Part shown: one piece after another, positions 1 through 10,638 of the stretch
How the letters are laid out: the number at the start of each line of letters is the position of its first letter
Position numbering within the stretch: position 1 is the stretch's first letter
Assembly: GCA_020723845.1 (NCBI GenBank)
Contig: DYIC01000005.1
Span: forward strand, 30,947 to 67,565
Direction of reading: 5' to 3'
Source of the DNA: Hydrogenophaga sp.
GTDB taxonomy: Bacteria; Pseudomonadota; Gammaproteobacteria; Burkholderiales; Burkholderiaceae_C
DNA length: 36,619 nucleotides
Translations under genes and position numbers: made by a program
Notes under the pieces: model-generated
What the model saw: only the letters and a program-made list of their open reading frames with translations
Told to the model about the DNA's origin: nothing
Database searches by the model: none

Positions 1-477
1 CAGGCCGCGTTCGACGACGTGCTCAAAGCGGGCCAAGAGCGAGAGCGCGCGAAGAACGAAGCCCAGGCGTATGCCAACGACGTGGTGCCGCGCGCCCGTG
101 GTGCGGCGGCCCGCCTGCTGGAGGAAGCTCAGGGCTACAAAGCGCGTATCGTCGCGCAAGCCCAGGGTGACGCGCAACGCTTCTCGCTCGTGCAGGCGGA
201 GTACGCCAAGGCACCGCAAGTCACCCGCGAACGCATGTACCTCGAGACGATGCAGCAAATCTACGCCAACGTGACCAAGGTGCTGATCGACACGCGCCAG
301 CAGTCCAATCTGCTGTACCTGCCGCTGGACAAGATCATGCAACAGGTTAGCCAGGGGGCATCCGCGTCGGCCGGCGCGGCAGCGGCGACCACCCCCGCGT
401 CAGCCGCAGCGGGTGCGTCGGGTGCCGATGCGCGCAGCCGCGACGACCTGCGCAGTCGCGACCGTGAAGGGCGTTGA
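1..477 (+). CDS. hflK: HflK, membrane protease modulator subunit (C-terminal part)
   Basis: This is the C-terminal part of HflK, cut by the left edge; the frame is open from base 1. HflK pairs with HflC in an SPFH/prohibitin-type inner-membrane complex, facing the periplasm, that restrains the FtsH protease. The visible part holds the end of the SPFH region and the long Ala/Glu/Arg-rich helix (QAYANDVVPRARGAAARL), followed by the conserved stretch around TRERMYLETMQQIYANV and LLYLPLDKI. It ends in a low-complexity Ala/Ser/Thr tail and a charged tip, as in other betaproteobacterial HflK proteins. hflC starts 13 bases downstream, so the two are almost certainly co-transcribed. The N-terminal transmembrane segment lies outside the window. 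Confidence 0.93.
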   Translation, partial: QAAFDDVLKAGQERERAKNEAQAYANDVVPRARGAAARLLEEAQGYKARIVAQAQGDAQRFSLVQAEYAKAPQVTRERMYLETMQQIYANVTKVLIDTRQQSNLLYLPLDKIMQQVSQGASASAGAAAATTPASAAAGASGADARSRDDLRSRDREGR

Positions 478-490
478 CCGGAGTCCTACC

Positions 491-1387
491 ATGATCAACC
501 GCATCGGATTCATCGCTTCTTCGCTGCTCGTGTTGCTGGCGATTGCCAGCTCCACCCTGTTCGTGGTCGATCAGCGCCAGTTCGGCGTCGTGTTTCAGTT
601 CGGCCAGATTCGCAAGGTGGTCACCGAACCCGGGCTGAACGTCAAACTGCCGCCACCGTTTCAAAACGTGTCGTACATCGACAAACGGCTGCTGACGCTG
701 GAGAGCACCGACACCGAGCCGACGCTCACCGCCGAGAAGCAGCGCGTCGTCATCGACTGGTACGTGCGCTGGCGCATCTCCGACCCCTCGGCCTACATCC
801 GCAACGTGGGGCTCGACGAGCGGGCCGGCGCGGCGCAGCTCAACCGCGTGGTGCGCAACGCCTTCCAACAAGAGGTCAACAAGCGCACGCTGCGCGAGTT
901 GCTGTCCGTCAAGCGCGAGGAGTTGATGGCGGCCGTGCAGCGCGAGGTGCTGGCTGCCGTGCGGGGGGCCGAGAAGCCCTGGGGGATGGACGTGGTGGAC
1001 GTGCGCATCTCGCGCATCGATTACGCCGAGTCGATCACTCGCTCTGTCTACGACCGCATGGAGGCGGAGCGCAAGCGCGTGGCCAATGAACTGCGCTCGA
1101 CCGGTTTTGCTGAAGGCGAAAAAATCCGTGCCGAAGCCGACCGCGAACGCGAGGTGCTGCTGGCCGAAGCCTACCGCACGGCACAAAAGATCAAGGGTGA
1201 AGGTGATGCCGAGGCGGCGCGCATTTACAGCCAGGCTTTTGGCAAAGACCCGGCGTTCGCTCAGTTCTACCGCAGCCTGGAGGCGTACAAGGCCACCTTC
1301 GCCGGCAAGGGCGACGTGCTGATCGTCGACCCGTCGTCCGAGTTTTTCAAAGCGTTCAAGGGAACGGCGGCCGCCGGTGGCCGCTGA
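491..1387 (+). CDS. hflC: HflC, membrane protease modulator subunit
   Basis: HflC forms with HflK the inner-membrane complex that modulates FtsH. The 298-residue protein starts at the ATG preceded by GGAGT. It has one N-terminal membrane anchor (about residues 5-23), then the typical SPFH start [15 protein letters not shown], and the stretch [21 protein letters not shown] near residues 62-82. The helical part carries [30 protein letters not shown] and the family end [12 protein letters not shown]...VDPSSEFF. Length and motifs fit HflC well. An in-frame ATG further upstream (413) would overlap hflK and is not needed. Many relatives have a small DUF2065 gene next; here hisZ follows directly. 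Confidence 0.95.
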   Translation: MINRIGFIASSLLVLLAIASSTLFVVDQRQFGVVFQFGQIRKVVTEPGLNVKLPPPFQNVSYIDKRLLTLESTDTEPTLTAEKQRVVIDWYVRWRISDPSAYIRNVGLDERAGAAQLNRVVRNAFQQEVNKRTLRELLSVKREELMAAVQREVLAAVRGAEKPWGMDVVDVRISRIDYAESITRSVYDRMEAERKRVANELRSTGFAEGEKIRAEADREREVLLAEAYRTAQKIKGEGDAEAARIYSQAFGKDPAFAQFYRSLEAYKATFAGKGDVLIVDPSSEFFKAFKGTAAAGGR

Positions 1388-1432
1388 TTCGGTGCCGCGC
1401 GCGGCTGCGCGTCATACGGGGCGGGGCCAGGG

Positions 1433-1438
1433 TAGAAT
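1433..1438 (+). promoter_or_regulatory. possible -10 box upstream of hisZ
   Basis: TAGAAT, 28 bases before the hisZ ATG, resembles a sigma-70 -10 hexamer. No convincing -35 box lies 16-18 bases upstream, so this is weak. If real, hisZ-purA would have a start separate from hflK-hflC. Confidence 0.3.
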
Positions 1439-1466
1439 CCGGCCTTTGCCCGACGTCGAACCACCC

Positions 1467-4096
<2,630 letters not shown>

Positions 4097-4129
4097 CCCG
4101 CCGCTGAGGCTTTTCATCCGGGGGCTCCC

Positions 4130-4654
4130 ATGCTGACCGAAGACGGCAAGCACCTCTACGTCTCGTACGACGAGTATCACAACCTGATCGAAAAACTCGC
4201 GATCCAGATTTATCAGTCGGGTTGGGAGTTCGACACCATTCTGTGCCTGGCCCGCGGTGGCATGCGTCCGGGCGACATCCTCAGCCGCATCTTCGACAAG
4301 CCGCTGGCCATCATGTCCACCAGTTCGTACCGCGCCGAAGGCGGCACGGTGCGTGGCCAGCTCGACATCGCGCGCTATATCACGACGCCCAAAGGCGAGA
4401 TCGCAGGCCGCGTGCTGCTCGTCGATGACCTGGCCGATTCGGGGCACACGCTCAAGGCGGTCATCGAAATGCTGCGCAGCAACTATCCGCCGATTACCGA
4501 GCTGCGCAGCGCCGTCCTCTGGACCAAGGCGGTTTCGGTCTTCACACCCGACTATTCGGTCGAATTCCTGCCGACCAACCCCTGGATCCATCAGCCGTTC
4601 GAGTGCTACGACAACCTGCGTCCGCAGCAGCTGCTGGCTAAATGGAAAGTCTGA
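4130..4654 (+). CDS. Phosphoribosyltransferase (purine salvage type)
   Basis: This 174-residue type I phosphoribosyltransferase carries the PRPP-binding loop VLLVDDLADSGHT (about residues 95-107) and an early CLARGGMRPGDILSR segment (about 39-53), as in hypoxanthine/xanthine salvage enzymes. Such enzymes transfer phosphoribose from PRPP to a purine base. The position right after purA supports a purine role, but the exact base used cannot be told from sequence. GGGGGCTCCC precedes the ATG. Its last 13 bases overlap the start of the next gene, suggesting translational coupling. Confidence 0.88.
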   Translation: MLTEDGKHLYVSYDEYHNLIEKLAIQIYQSGWEFDTILCLARGGMRPGDILSRIFDKPLAIMSTSSYRAEGGTVRGQLDIARYITTPKGEIAGRVLLVDDLADSGHTLKAVIEMLRSNYPPITELRSAVLWTKAVSVFTPDYSVEFLPTNPWIHQPFECYDNLRPQQLLAKWKV

Positions 4655-5847
4655 ACCCCTCCGCAGGGATGGGTGAGGCCACTCGGCTGATCCATCACCC
4701 CTACCGTGCGCCCTCAGGGTTCGATGCCGTGCCCGTGGCGGTGCACAAAGCCTCCACGGTGTTTTTTCCCAACGTGGCGGCCATGCGCGAGCGCCGCTGG
4801 CAGGACAAGTCCGGCTACACCTATGGATTGCACGGCACGCCCACCACCTTCGTGCTCGAGGAGCGCCTGGCGACGCTGGAAGGCGGTCGGCACTGCGTAT
4901 TGACGCCGAGTGGGCTGGCGGCCATCGCCCTGGTGGACTTGGCGCTGCTGCGCAGCGGCGACGAGGTGCTGCTGCCCGACAACGCCTACGGGCCCAACAA
5001 AGCATTGGCCGCGCACGAGCTGGCCCAGTGGGGCATCGGGCATCGCATCTACGACCCGATGGACCCCGCCGACCTGGCGGCGGCGATCACCCCGCGCACA
5101 CGCCTGGTGTGGCTGGAGGCAGCGGGTTCCGTGACGCTCGAATTTCCCGATCTGCCCGCGCTGCTGGCCGTGGTGCGCGCCGCCAACGCAGGGCGCGAGC
5201 GCCCCATCGTGACCGCGCTGGATGACACCTGGGGGGCGGGCGTGGCGCTGCGGCCGTTCGAGCTGGGGGTCGACGTGGCCATGCAGGCCCTGACCAAATA
5301 CCCCAGCGGTGGCGCCGACGTGCTCATGGGCGCCGTCGTCACGCGCGACGACGCCCTACACCAGATGCTGCTGATGACGCACATGCGCTTAGGGCTGGGC
5401 GTGGGCGCCAACGATGTAGAAGCGGTGTTGCGCGGTCTGCCCAGCCTGCCGCTGCGCTACCGCGCGCAAGACGCCGCTGCCCGCACACTGGCAGCCTGGA
5501 TGCGCAAGCAGCCGCGCGTGGCGCGCGTCTTGCACCCGGCGCTGCCCGACTCCCCGGGGCACGCGGCCTGGCAGCGCGACGCGCGCGGGGCCGCCGCGCT
5601 CTTTAGCGTCGTGTTCGACGCCGCCGTGAGCCCACCGCAGGTGGATGCGTTTTGCGACGCGCTGCGGCTGTTCCGCCTGGGCTACAGCTGGGCTGGTCCG
5701 GTCAGTTTGTGCGTCCCCTATGACGTGCCGACGCTGCGCCAGCGCCCGTGGCCGCACGCACCGCGGCTGGTGCGCTTGGCCGTTGGCCTGGAGGACGTGG
5801 ACGATTTGCGTGCGGATCTCGCACAGGCGCTTCGAGTGTTACCGTGA
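4642..5847 (+). CDS. metC: Cystathionine beta-lyase (Cys/Met metabolism PLP enzyme)
   Basis: This 401-residue protein belongs to the Cys/Met-metabolism PLP family. The pyridoxal lysine is K219 in ALTKYPSGGADVLMG, a form typical of cystathionine beta-lyase, which splits cystathionine to homocysteine, pyruvate and ammonia. Other family marks are SGYTYGLHGTPTTFVLEERL (about 57-76), TPSGLAAIALVDLALL, ALDDTWGAG (the PLP-binding Asp) and RLFRLGYSWAGPVSL near the end. The ATG at 4642 overlaps the previous gene by 13 bases. A second ATG at 4669 is possible and lies outside the overlap, but no good ribosome site sits at proper distance from it. Methionine metabolism after purA and a phosphoribosyltransferase has no obvious logic beyond position. 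Confidence 0.88.
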   Translation: MESLNPSAGMGEATRLIHHPYRAPSGFDAVPVAVHKASTVFFPNVAAMRERRWQDKSGYTYGLHGTPTTFVLEERLATLEGGRHCVLTPSGLAAIALVDLALLRSGDEVLLPDNAYGPNKALAAHELAQWGIGHRIYDPMDPADLAAAITPRTRLVWLEAAGSVTLEFPDLPALLAVVRAANAGRERPIVTALDDTWGAGVALRPFELGVDVAMQALTKYPSGGADVLMGAVVTRDDALHQMLLMTHMRLGLGVGANDVEAVLRGLPSLPLRYRAQDAAARTLAAWMRKQPRVARVLHPALPDSPGHAAWQRDARGAAALFSVVFDAAVSPPQVDAFCDALRLFRLGYSWAGPVSLCVPYDVPTLRQRPWPHAPRLVRLAVGLEDVDDLRADLAQALRVLP

Positions 5848-5897
5848 TGCCGTGAACGGGAGAGTGTGCGAGGCTGGCCCGCTCGGCCTATCGGCGC

Positions 5898-6551
5898 TTA
5901 TCCCCGTGGTAGCAGTGGCTGCAACGCCGGCCAAACGTTGTCCAGCAGGATGGGTTGCGCGCGCTCGTTGGGGTGGATGCGGTCGTCTTGAAACAGCGTG
6001 GGAGCGTGGGCGACGTCGGCAACGCCGGCCAAGAAGAACGGAACCAGCGCCACTTTCTCCTCGCGCGCCAAGTCGGTGTAGAGGGCGCGAAAGTCGGCGC
6101 GGAAGCGCTCGCCGTAGTTGGGGGGCATGTCCATGCCCAGCAGCAACACGCGGGCACCGGCGGCGCGGCTGGCGCGGATCATGGCGCGCAGGTTGTCGCG
6201 CGTGCTCTGCAGCGGCAGGCCACGCAGCGCATCGTTGCCACCCAGCTCGATGATGACGACGGCGGGCCGGTGCTGCGCCAGCAGCGCCGGCAGGCGCGAG
6301 CGGCCGCCCGCGGTGGTGTCGCCGCTGACGCTGGCGTTGACCACGCGTACGCGCCGCCCCGCCTGCGCCAGCCGCTGCTCCAGCAGCGCCACCCAGCCGC
6401 TGCCGCGTGCCAGGCCATACTCGGCACTCAGTGAGTCGCCCACCACCAGCACCACGGGTGTGGAACCTGCGGCCTGGGCGTGCGCTCTGACTGGCAAGCA
6501 CGCCAGCGCCAGCGCGCCCAGCAGCAGCGCGTTACAGTCTCGTCGATTCAC
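5898..6551 (-). CDS. tesA: TesA-like periplasmic arylesterase / thioesterase I (SGNH hydrolase)
   Basis: This is a 217-residue SGNH/GDSL hydrolase of the TesA type (thioesterase I / lysophospholipase L1 / arylesterase). The nucleophile block VVLVVGDSLSAEYGL gives Ser40. The Gly/Asn blocks are VVNASVSGDTTAGGR and IIELGGNDALRG. The end block DDRIHPNE gives the Asp190/His193 dyad. Residues 1-26 form a signal peptide (ALLLGALALACLP, cleavage near AHA/Q), so it should act in the periplasm. I chose a GTG start because AAAGGCGG lies about 8 bases upstream and the nearest in-frame ATG is far upstream inside the neighbouring gene. It is divergent from the ybbA-like gene with only 15 bases between them, the same pairing as tesA/ybbA in many proteobacteria. 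Confidence 0.88.
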   Translation of the reverse strand: MNRRDCNALLLGALALACLPVRAHAQAAGSTPVVLVVGDSLSAEYGLARGSGWVALLEQRLAQAGRRVRVVNASVSGDTTAGGRSRLPALLAQHRPAVVIIELGGNDALRGLPLQSTRDNLRAMIRASRAAGARVLLLGMDMPPNYGERFRADFRALYTDLAREEKVALVPFFLAGVADVAHAPTLFQDDRIHPNERAQPILLDNVWPALQPLLPRG

Positions 6552-6566
6552 TCCAAACCGCCTTTC

Positions 6567-7253
6567 ATGTCCACATCCATCATCACGGTGCAGCGCCTGT
6601 CCAAATCGGTCACGGACGCCACGGGCACGCTGCACATCTTGCACGAGGTCGATTTCTCCGTCGCCGCCGGTCAGACGTTGGCCATCGTGGGTGCGTCTGG
6701 CTCGGGCAAGAGCACATTGCTGTCGCTCATCGCGGGGTTGGATACGCCCACAACGGGCACGGTTCACCTCGGCGGTGTCGACATTTTCGCGCTGGACGAA
6801 GACGCCCGCGCGGCGCTGCGCGCGCGCCAGGTCGGCTTCGTGTTCCAGAGCTTTCAGTTGCTGGCCAACCTGACCGCACTGGAAAACGTCATGCTGCCGC
6901 TGGAGCTGGCCGGGCGGCGTGATGCGCGCGCGGCGGCGCGCCGCATGCTCGAGCGCGTGGGTCTGGGCGAGCGGCTGGGGCATTACCCCCGGGTGCTCTC
7001 CGGCGGCGAGCAGCAGCGTGTGGCGCTGGCGCGCGCGTTCGTCGTCGAGCCGGCCGTGCTGCTGGCCGACGAACCGACTGGCAGCCTGGACCACGCCACG
7101 GGTGAGCGCGTGATGCAGCTGATGTTCGACCTCAACCGCGAGCACGGCACGACGCTGGTGTTGGTGACGCACGACCCGGCGATCGCCGCACGCTGCGAGC
7201 GGCGCATCGCGATCGAAGCCGGGCGCGCCCGCGAATGGGTGCCGGGCGCATAA
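6567..7253 (+). CDS. YbbA-like ABC transporter ATP-binding protein
   Basis: This 228-residue ATPase is of the LolD/MacB/YbbA class. Walker A is GASGSGKST (about 42-50), the Q-loop is FVFQSFQLL, the signature is LSGGEQQRVALARA (144-157), Walker B is AVLLADEPTGSLD (163-175), and the H-loop is LVTHD near 199-203. It should power an inner-membrane complex, but no permease gene of the FtsX/YbbP type follows. rlmB starts 9 bases after the stop instead, so the partner must be elsewhere. The divergent tesA-like gene supports the YbbA assignment over LolD. No strong ribosome site precedes the ATG. Confidence 0.85.
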   Translation: MSTSIITVQRLSKSVTDATGTLHILHEVDFSVAAGQTLAIVGASGSGKSTLLSLIAGLDTPTTGTVHLGGVDIFALDEDARAALRARQVGFVFQSFQLLANLTALENVMLPLELAGRRDARAAARRMLERVGLGERLGHYPRVLSGGEQQRVALARAFVVEPAVLLADEPTGSLDHATGERVMQLMFDLNREHGTTLVLVTHDPAIAARCERRIAIEAGRAREWVPGA

Positions 7254-7254
7254 T
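7249..7254 (+). promoter_or_regulatory. possible -10 box just upstream of rlmB
   Basis: CATAAT overlaps the stop codon of the preceding ATPase gene and ends 8 bases before the rlmB ATG. A start from this box would give an mRNA beginning at or within a base or two of the start codon. No -35 box is clear. Confidence 0.3.
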
Positions 7255-7262
7255 CGCGCCCC

Positions 7263-8051
7263 ATGGCTTCCGAACCCAAAATCCTGTTTGGCTTTCACGC
7301 CGTGGGCGTGCGGCTCAAGATCGCACCGACCACCGTGTTGGAGGTCTATGTCGACCCTGCCCGACGCGACGCGCGCATGCGCCAATTCCTGCAGCGTGCG
7401 CAAGAGGCGGGCGTGCGCGTCATCGAGGCCGACGGGGCGCGGCTGGCCCGGCTGGCGGGCGGTGGGCATCACCAGGGCGTGGTGGCGCGTGTGCATCCGG
7501 TCGAACAGGCCCGCACGTTGGACGATTGGCTGGACCAGCTGGAGGCCCGCTCCGAGGCCGAGCGCCGGGCCGATCCGCCCCTGCTACTGGTGCTCGACGG
7601 CGTGACGGACCCCCACAACCTGGGGGCTTGCCTGCGCGTGGCCGACGGGGCAGGGGCACACGCCGTCATCGCGCCCAAGGACCAGTCCTGTGGCCTGAAC
7701 GCCACGGTGGCCAAGGTGGCCAGCGGGGCGGCCGAGACGGTACCGTTTTTTCTGGTGACCAACCTCGCGCGCGCCTTGGAGGGACTCAAAGAGCGGGGCA
7801 TCTGGGTGGTCGGCACCAGCGACGATGCGCCGCGCACGCTGTATCAGTACGACTGGCGCGGGCCCGCTGCGGTGGTGATGGGGGCCGAGGGCAAGGGCAT
7901 GCGCGCACTGGTGCGCCGCACGTGCGACGAGCTCGTGGCCATCCCCATGCGCGGGGCGGTGGAGAGCCTCAACGTCTCGGTGGCCAGCGCCGTCTGTCTG
8001 TACGAGGCCGTGCGCCAGCGCCTGGGCTTGGATGCGTCGCACGGTCGTTGA
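7263..8051 (+). CDS. rlmB: 23S rRNA (guanosine-2'-O-)-methyltransferase RlmB
   Basis: RlmB is a SpoU-type (SPOUT fold) enzyme that methylates the 2'-O of G2251 in the peptidyl-transferase loop of 23S rRNA using S-adenosylmethionine. The 262-residue protein has an N-terminal substrate-binding domain ending with HHQGVVA (about residues 75-81). The catalytic part has motif 1 [23 protein letters not shown] (about 113-135), [17 protein letters not shown], motif 2 [10 protein letters not shown], and motif 3 [22 protein letters not shown]. No Shine-Dalgarno sequence precedes the ATG, while a -10-like CATAAT ends 8 bases before it, so the message may be leaderless. Length and motifs match the family. 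Confidence 0.94.
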   Translation: MASEPKILFGFHAVGVRLKIAPTTVLEVYVDPARRDARMRQFLQRAQEAGVRVIEADGARLARLAGGGHHQGVVARVHPVEQARTLDDWLDQLEARSEAERRADPPLLLVLDGVTDPHNLGACLRVADGAGAHAVIAPKDQSCGLNATVAKVASGAAETVPFFLVTNLARALEGLKERGIWVVGTSDDAPRTLYQYDWRGPAAVVMGAEGKGMRALVRRTCDELVAIPMRGAVESLNVSVASAVCLYEAVRQRLGLDASHGR

Positions 8052-8122
8052 GCGGGCGGGCGCCATCGGCCGCCCGTGCCGAGGCCGGGAAATCCCCGCT
8101 GGGCGTGCCGGCTCGAGCGCTC

Positions 8123-8128
8123 TACAAT
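8123..8128 (+). promoter_or_regulatory. possible -10 box of the phaR-like gene
   Basis: TACAAT matches a sigma-70 -10 box in 5 of 6 bases and lies 64 bases upstream of the GTG start. No convincing -35 element was found. A GC-rich hairpin without a T-run (CGGGCGG...CCGCCCG, just after rlmB) lies upstream. Confidence 0.35.
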
Positions 8129-8192
8129 GCCCCGCGGGGTGTCGTGCAGTCGCGCGGCAGCAGGTGCAGCTATCGTCTCAGGAGTCCGTGAC

Positions 8193-8735
8193 GTGCAGTC
8201 CACGAAGGCCAACCAGGCCGAACCATCCGATGCCGAGTCGCCGTCGGCCGGCACGCCGACGGTGCGTGTCATCAAGAAGTATCCCAATCGCCGCCTGTAT
8301 GACACCGATTCGTCGTCCTACATCACGCTCAGTGACGTCAAGGCGTTGGTCATGCGGGCCGAGCCGTTCGTCGTGCGCGATGCCAAGACGGGTGAGGACC
8401 TCACGCGCGCCATCCTGCTGCAGATCATTCTGGAAGAGGAGACGGCGGGTGTGCCCCTGTTCTCGGAGAAGATGCTCGCCAACATCATCCGTTTCTACGG
8501 CCATGCGATGCAGGACTTCATGGGCTCGTACCTGGAGCGCAACCTGCAGATCTTCATGGAGCTGCAGCAGAAGATGGCCGAGCAGGCCAAGGAGCTGACG
8601 CCCGAGCTGTGGCAGCAGTTCATGGCCGCGCAACCGCCGTTGGCCATGAGCCATTTTTTTGCCCAGCAACAAAAGGCCTTTGTCCAAATGCAGGAGCAGA
8701 TGCTCAGCGCGTTCGGCATCAAACGGCCGCATTGA
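8193..8735 (+). CDS. phaR: PhaR-like polyhydroxyalkanoate synthesis regulator
   Basis: PhaR is a repressor that senses polyhydroxybutyrate and controls phasin and storage genes. The 180-residue product has the PHB/PHA accumulation DNA-binding domain at about residues 24-85 (RVIKKYPNRRLYDTDSSSYITLSDVKALV), then repeated PHB_acc-type segments (ILLQIILEEE, SEKMLANIIRFYGHAMQDFMGSYLERNLQIF) and a Gln-rich helical end. I chose GTG at 8193 because CAGGAG lies 8 bases upstream; an in-frame upstream ATG would add 39 residues unlike the family. No phaC, phaA or phasin gene is in the window. PhaR is common in PHA-making Burkholderiales. Confidence 0.88.
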   Translation: MQSTKANQAEPSDAESPSAGTPTVRVIKKYPNRRLYDTDSSSYITLSDVKALVMRAEPFVVRDAKTGEDLTRAILLQIILEEETAGVPLFSEKMLANIIRFYGHAMQDFMGSYLERNLQIFMELQQKMAEQAKELTPELWQQFMAAQPPLAMSHFFAQQQKAFVQMQEQMLSAFGIKRPH

Positions 8736-8740
8736 CCTGA

Positions 8741-8746
8741 GACAAT
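8741..8746 (+). promoter_or_regulatory. possible -10 box just upstream of rimO
   Basis: GACAAT, ending 6 bases before the rimO ATG, is -10-like. Use of it would give a leaderless rimO message. The adjacent GGGG touches the ATG and is too close to act as a ribosome site. No -35 box is clear. Confidence 0.28.
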
Positions 8747-8752
8747 ACGGGG

Positions 8753-10177
8753 ATGTCCACCCCGACCTCCGAACTCGCGACCAGCGGGCGACCCGCCGCG
8801 GCTGCACCCACCATCGGTTTTGTCAGCCTGGGTTGTCCCAAGGCATTGACGGACTCCGAGCTCATCCTCACGCGTCTGAGCGCCGAGGGCTACCGCACCA
8901 GCAAGACCTATCAGGACGCCGATCTCGTCATCGTCAACACTTGCGGCTTCATCGACGACGCCGTCAAGGAGAGCCTGGACGCCATCGGCGAGGCGCTGCG
9001 CGACAACGGCAAGGTCATCGTCACCGGCTGCCTGGGTGCGCGGGCCAACGAGCATGGTGACAACCTGGTGCGGTCGCTGCACCCGGCCGTGCTGGCGGTC
9101 ACCGGCCCGCACGCCACCGACGAGGTGTTGGCGGCGGTGCACGCGCACGTGCCCAAGCCGCACGATCCCTTCGTGGACTTGGTGCCCCCGCCGCGCAACG
9201 CCATCGATGGTGTCGGAGTCAAGCTCACCCCGCGCCACTACGCCTACCTCAAGATCAGCGAGGGTTGCAACCACCGCTGCACGTTTTGCATCATCCCGTC
9301 CATGCGGGGTGATCTGGTCAGCCGGCCCATCGGCGACGTGCTGACCGAGGCGCGGCGCTTGTTCGAAGGCGGCGTCAAAGAGCTGCTCGTCATCAGCCAG
9401 GATACGTCCGCCTACGGGGTGGACGTACAGTACCGCACGGGTTTTTGGGAGGGCCGCCCGATTCGCACCCGCATGCTCGAGCTGGTGCGCGAGCTGGGGA
9501 TGCTGGCGCGTGCGCATGGCGCCTGGGTGCGGTTGCACTACGTCTACCCCTACCCGCACGTGGACGAGGTGGTGCCGCTGATGGCCGAGGGATGGGTGCT
9601 GCCGTATTTGGACGTACCGTTCCAGCACAGCCACCCGGACGTGTTGCGGCGCATGAAGCGCCCGGCCAGCGGCGAGCGCAACCTGGAGCGCATCCGCCGT
9701 TGGCGCGAGATCTGTCCCGAGCTGGTCGTGCGTAGCACCTTCATCGCCGGCTTTCCGGGCGAGACGGAGGAGGAGTTTGCCCATCTGCTCGACTTCGTGC
9801 GCGAGGCGCAGATCGACCGGGCGGGCTGTTTTGCCTACTCGCCGGTGCAGGGGGCGGCGGCCAATGCGCTCCCGGGGGCTTTGCCCGATGCGGTGCGCGA
9901 GGAGCGCCGGGCCCGATTCATGGCGGTGGCGGAGGCCGTGGCGATCGAGCGCCTGCAGCGCCGCGTGGGCGCGACCATGCAGGTGTTGGTGGACCAGGCG
10001 GTCGGGTTGGGCAAGAAGGGCGGGGTGGGCCGCACCTACGCCGATGCGCCGGAGATCGACGGCACGGTGCAATTGCTGCCGCCGGAGAAGCTGAGCAAAA
10101 CGTACCGCGCGGGGGAGTTCATCCGGGCCCGGATCGTGGCTGCCCAAGGGCACGACTTGGTGGGTATCCCGGTCTGA
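8753..10177 (+). CDS. rimO: Ribosomal protein S12 methylthiotransferase RimO
   Basis: RimO is a radical-SAM enzyme that adds a methylthio group to the conserved aspartate of ribosomal protein S12. The 474-residue protein has the N-terminal UPF0004 domain with three cluster cysteines ([33 protein letters not shown]), then the radical-SAM cluster motif [15 protein letters not shown] (about residues 172-186), and a C-terminal TRAM domain (about residues 405-474). [11 protein letters not shown] and the S12-type middle region separate RimO from MiaB. The gene begins 17 bases after the phaR-like stop and is followed by a strong intrinsic terminator. Confidence 0.95.
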   Translation: MSTPTSELATSGRPAAAAPTIGFVSLGCPKALTDSELILTRLSAEGYRTSKTYQDADLVIVNTCGFIDDAVKESLDAIGEALRDNGKVIVTGCLGARANEHGDNLVRSLHPAVLAVTGPHATDEVLAAVHAHVPKPHDPFVDLVPPPRNAIDGVGVKLTPRHYAYLKISEGCNHRCTFCIIPSMRGDLVSRPIGDVLTEARRLFEGGVKELLVISQDTSAYGVDVQYRTGFWEGRPIRTRMLELVRELGMLARAHGAWVRLHYVYPYPHVDEVVPLMAEGWVLPYLDVPFQHSHPDVLRRMKRPASGERNLERIRRWREICPELVVRSTFIAGFPGETEEEFAHLLDFVREAQIDRAGCFAYSPVQGAAANALPGALPDAVREERRARFMAVAEAVAIERLQRRVGATMQVLVDQAVGLGKKGGVGRTYADAPEIDGTVQLLPPEKLSKTYRAGEFIRARIVAAQGHDLVGIPV

Positions 10178-10213
10178 TGGGGCGGCCTGCCGTTGGTCGC
10201 GGGCCGCGGGCAC

Positions 10214-10245
10214 AAAAAAACCGGCTGTCGCACGAGCCGGTTTTT
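10214..10245. terminator. Two-way intrinsic terminator between rimO and tRNA-Leu
   Basis: A stem AACCGGCT / AGCCGGTT with an 8-base loop is flanked by seven A on the left and five T on the right. It can end rimO on the plus strand and, because of the A-run, the tRNA-Leu transcript on the minus strand. Both genes point into it. Confidence 0.85.
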
Positions 10246-10259
10246 CGTTCGTCTGTCAA

Positions 10260-10344
<85 letters not shown>

Positions 10345-10361
10345 GCACCGGACAGACCGAA

Positions 10362-10367
10362 ATTATA
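10362..10367 (-). promoter_or_regulatory. -10 box of tRNA-Leu copy 1
   Basis: On the minus strand a perfect TATAAT lies 17 bases upstream of the mature 5' end of tRNA-Leu copy 1. The same hexamer sits at the same distance upstream of copy 2, which supports both. No good -35 box is seen. Confidence 0.6.
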
Positions 10368-10496
10368 ACAACTTTTTACCGTTGACCGCCCGTCACGGCG
10401 AGCCTGGCTCGCGGTATGATTGGGGCCTTGTCAGGCGCTGCTGACGCGCCTCACCGTGTGTGGTGTGCCAGCACTGACGAGCCGACGGTTTGCTTT

Positions 10497-10581
<85 letters not shown>

Positions 10582-10598
10582 TTAAGGAAAGAGCCAAA

Positions 10599-10604
10599 AT
10601 TATA
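10599..10604 (-). promoter_or_regulatory. -10 box of tRNA-Leu copy 2
   Basis: A perfect TATAAT on the minus strand lies 17 bases upstream of the mature tRNA 5' end, matching the spacing for copy 1. It lies in the 57-base gap shared with the divergent rnr gene. A -35 box is not evident. Confidence 0.6.
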
Positions 10605-10638
10605 CACATGACGCGGGCCGCGCCCGCAGGAAATCCAT

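Noticed and set aside
5898-7496. A 532-codon minus-strand frame containing the tesA-like gene
   Set aside because: Only the last 217 codons form the hydrolase with a signal peptide. The upstream part is antisense to the ybbA-like ATPase and rlmB and has no domain.
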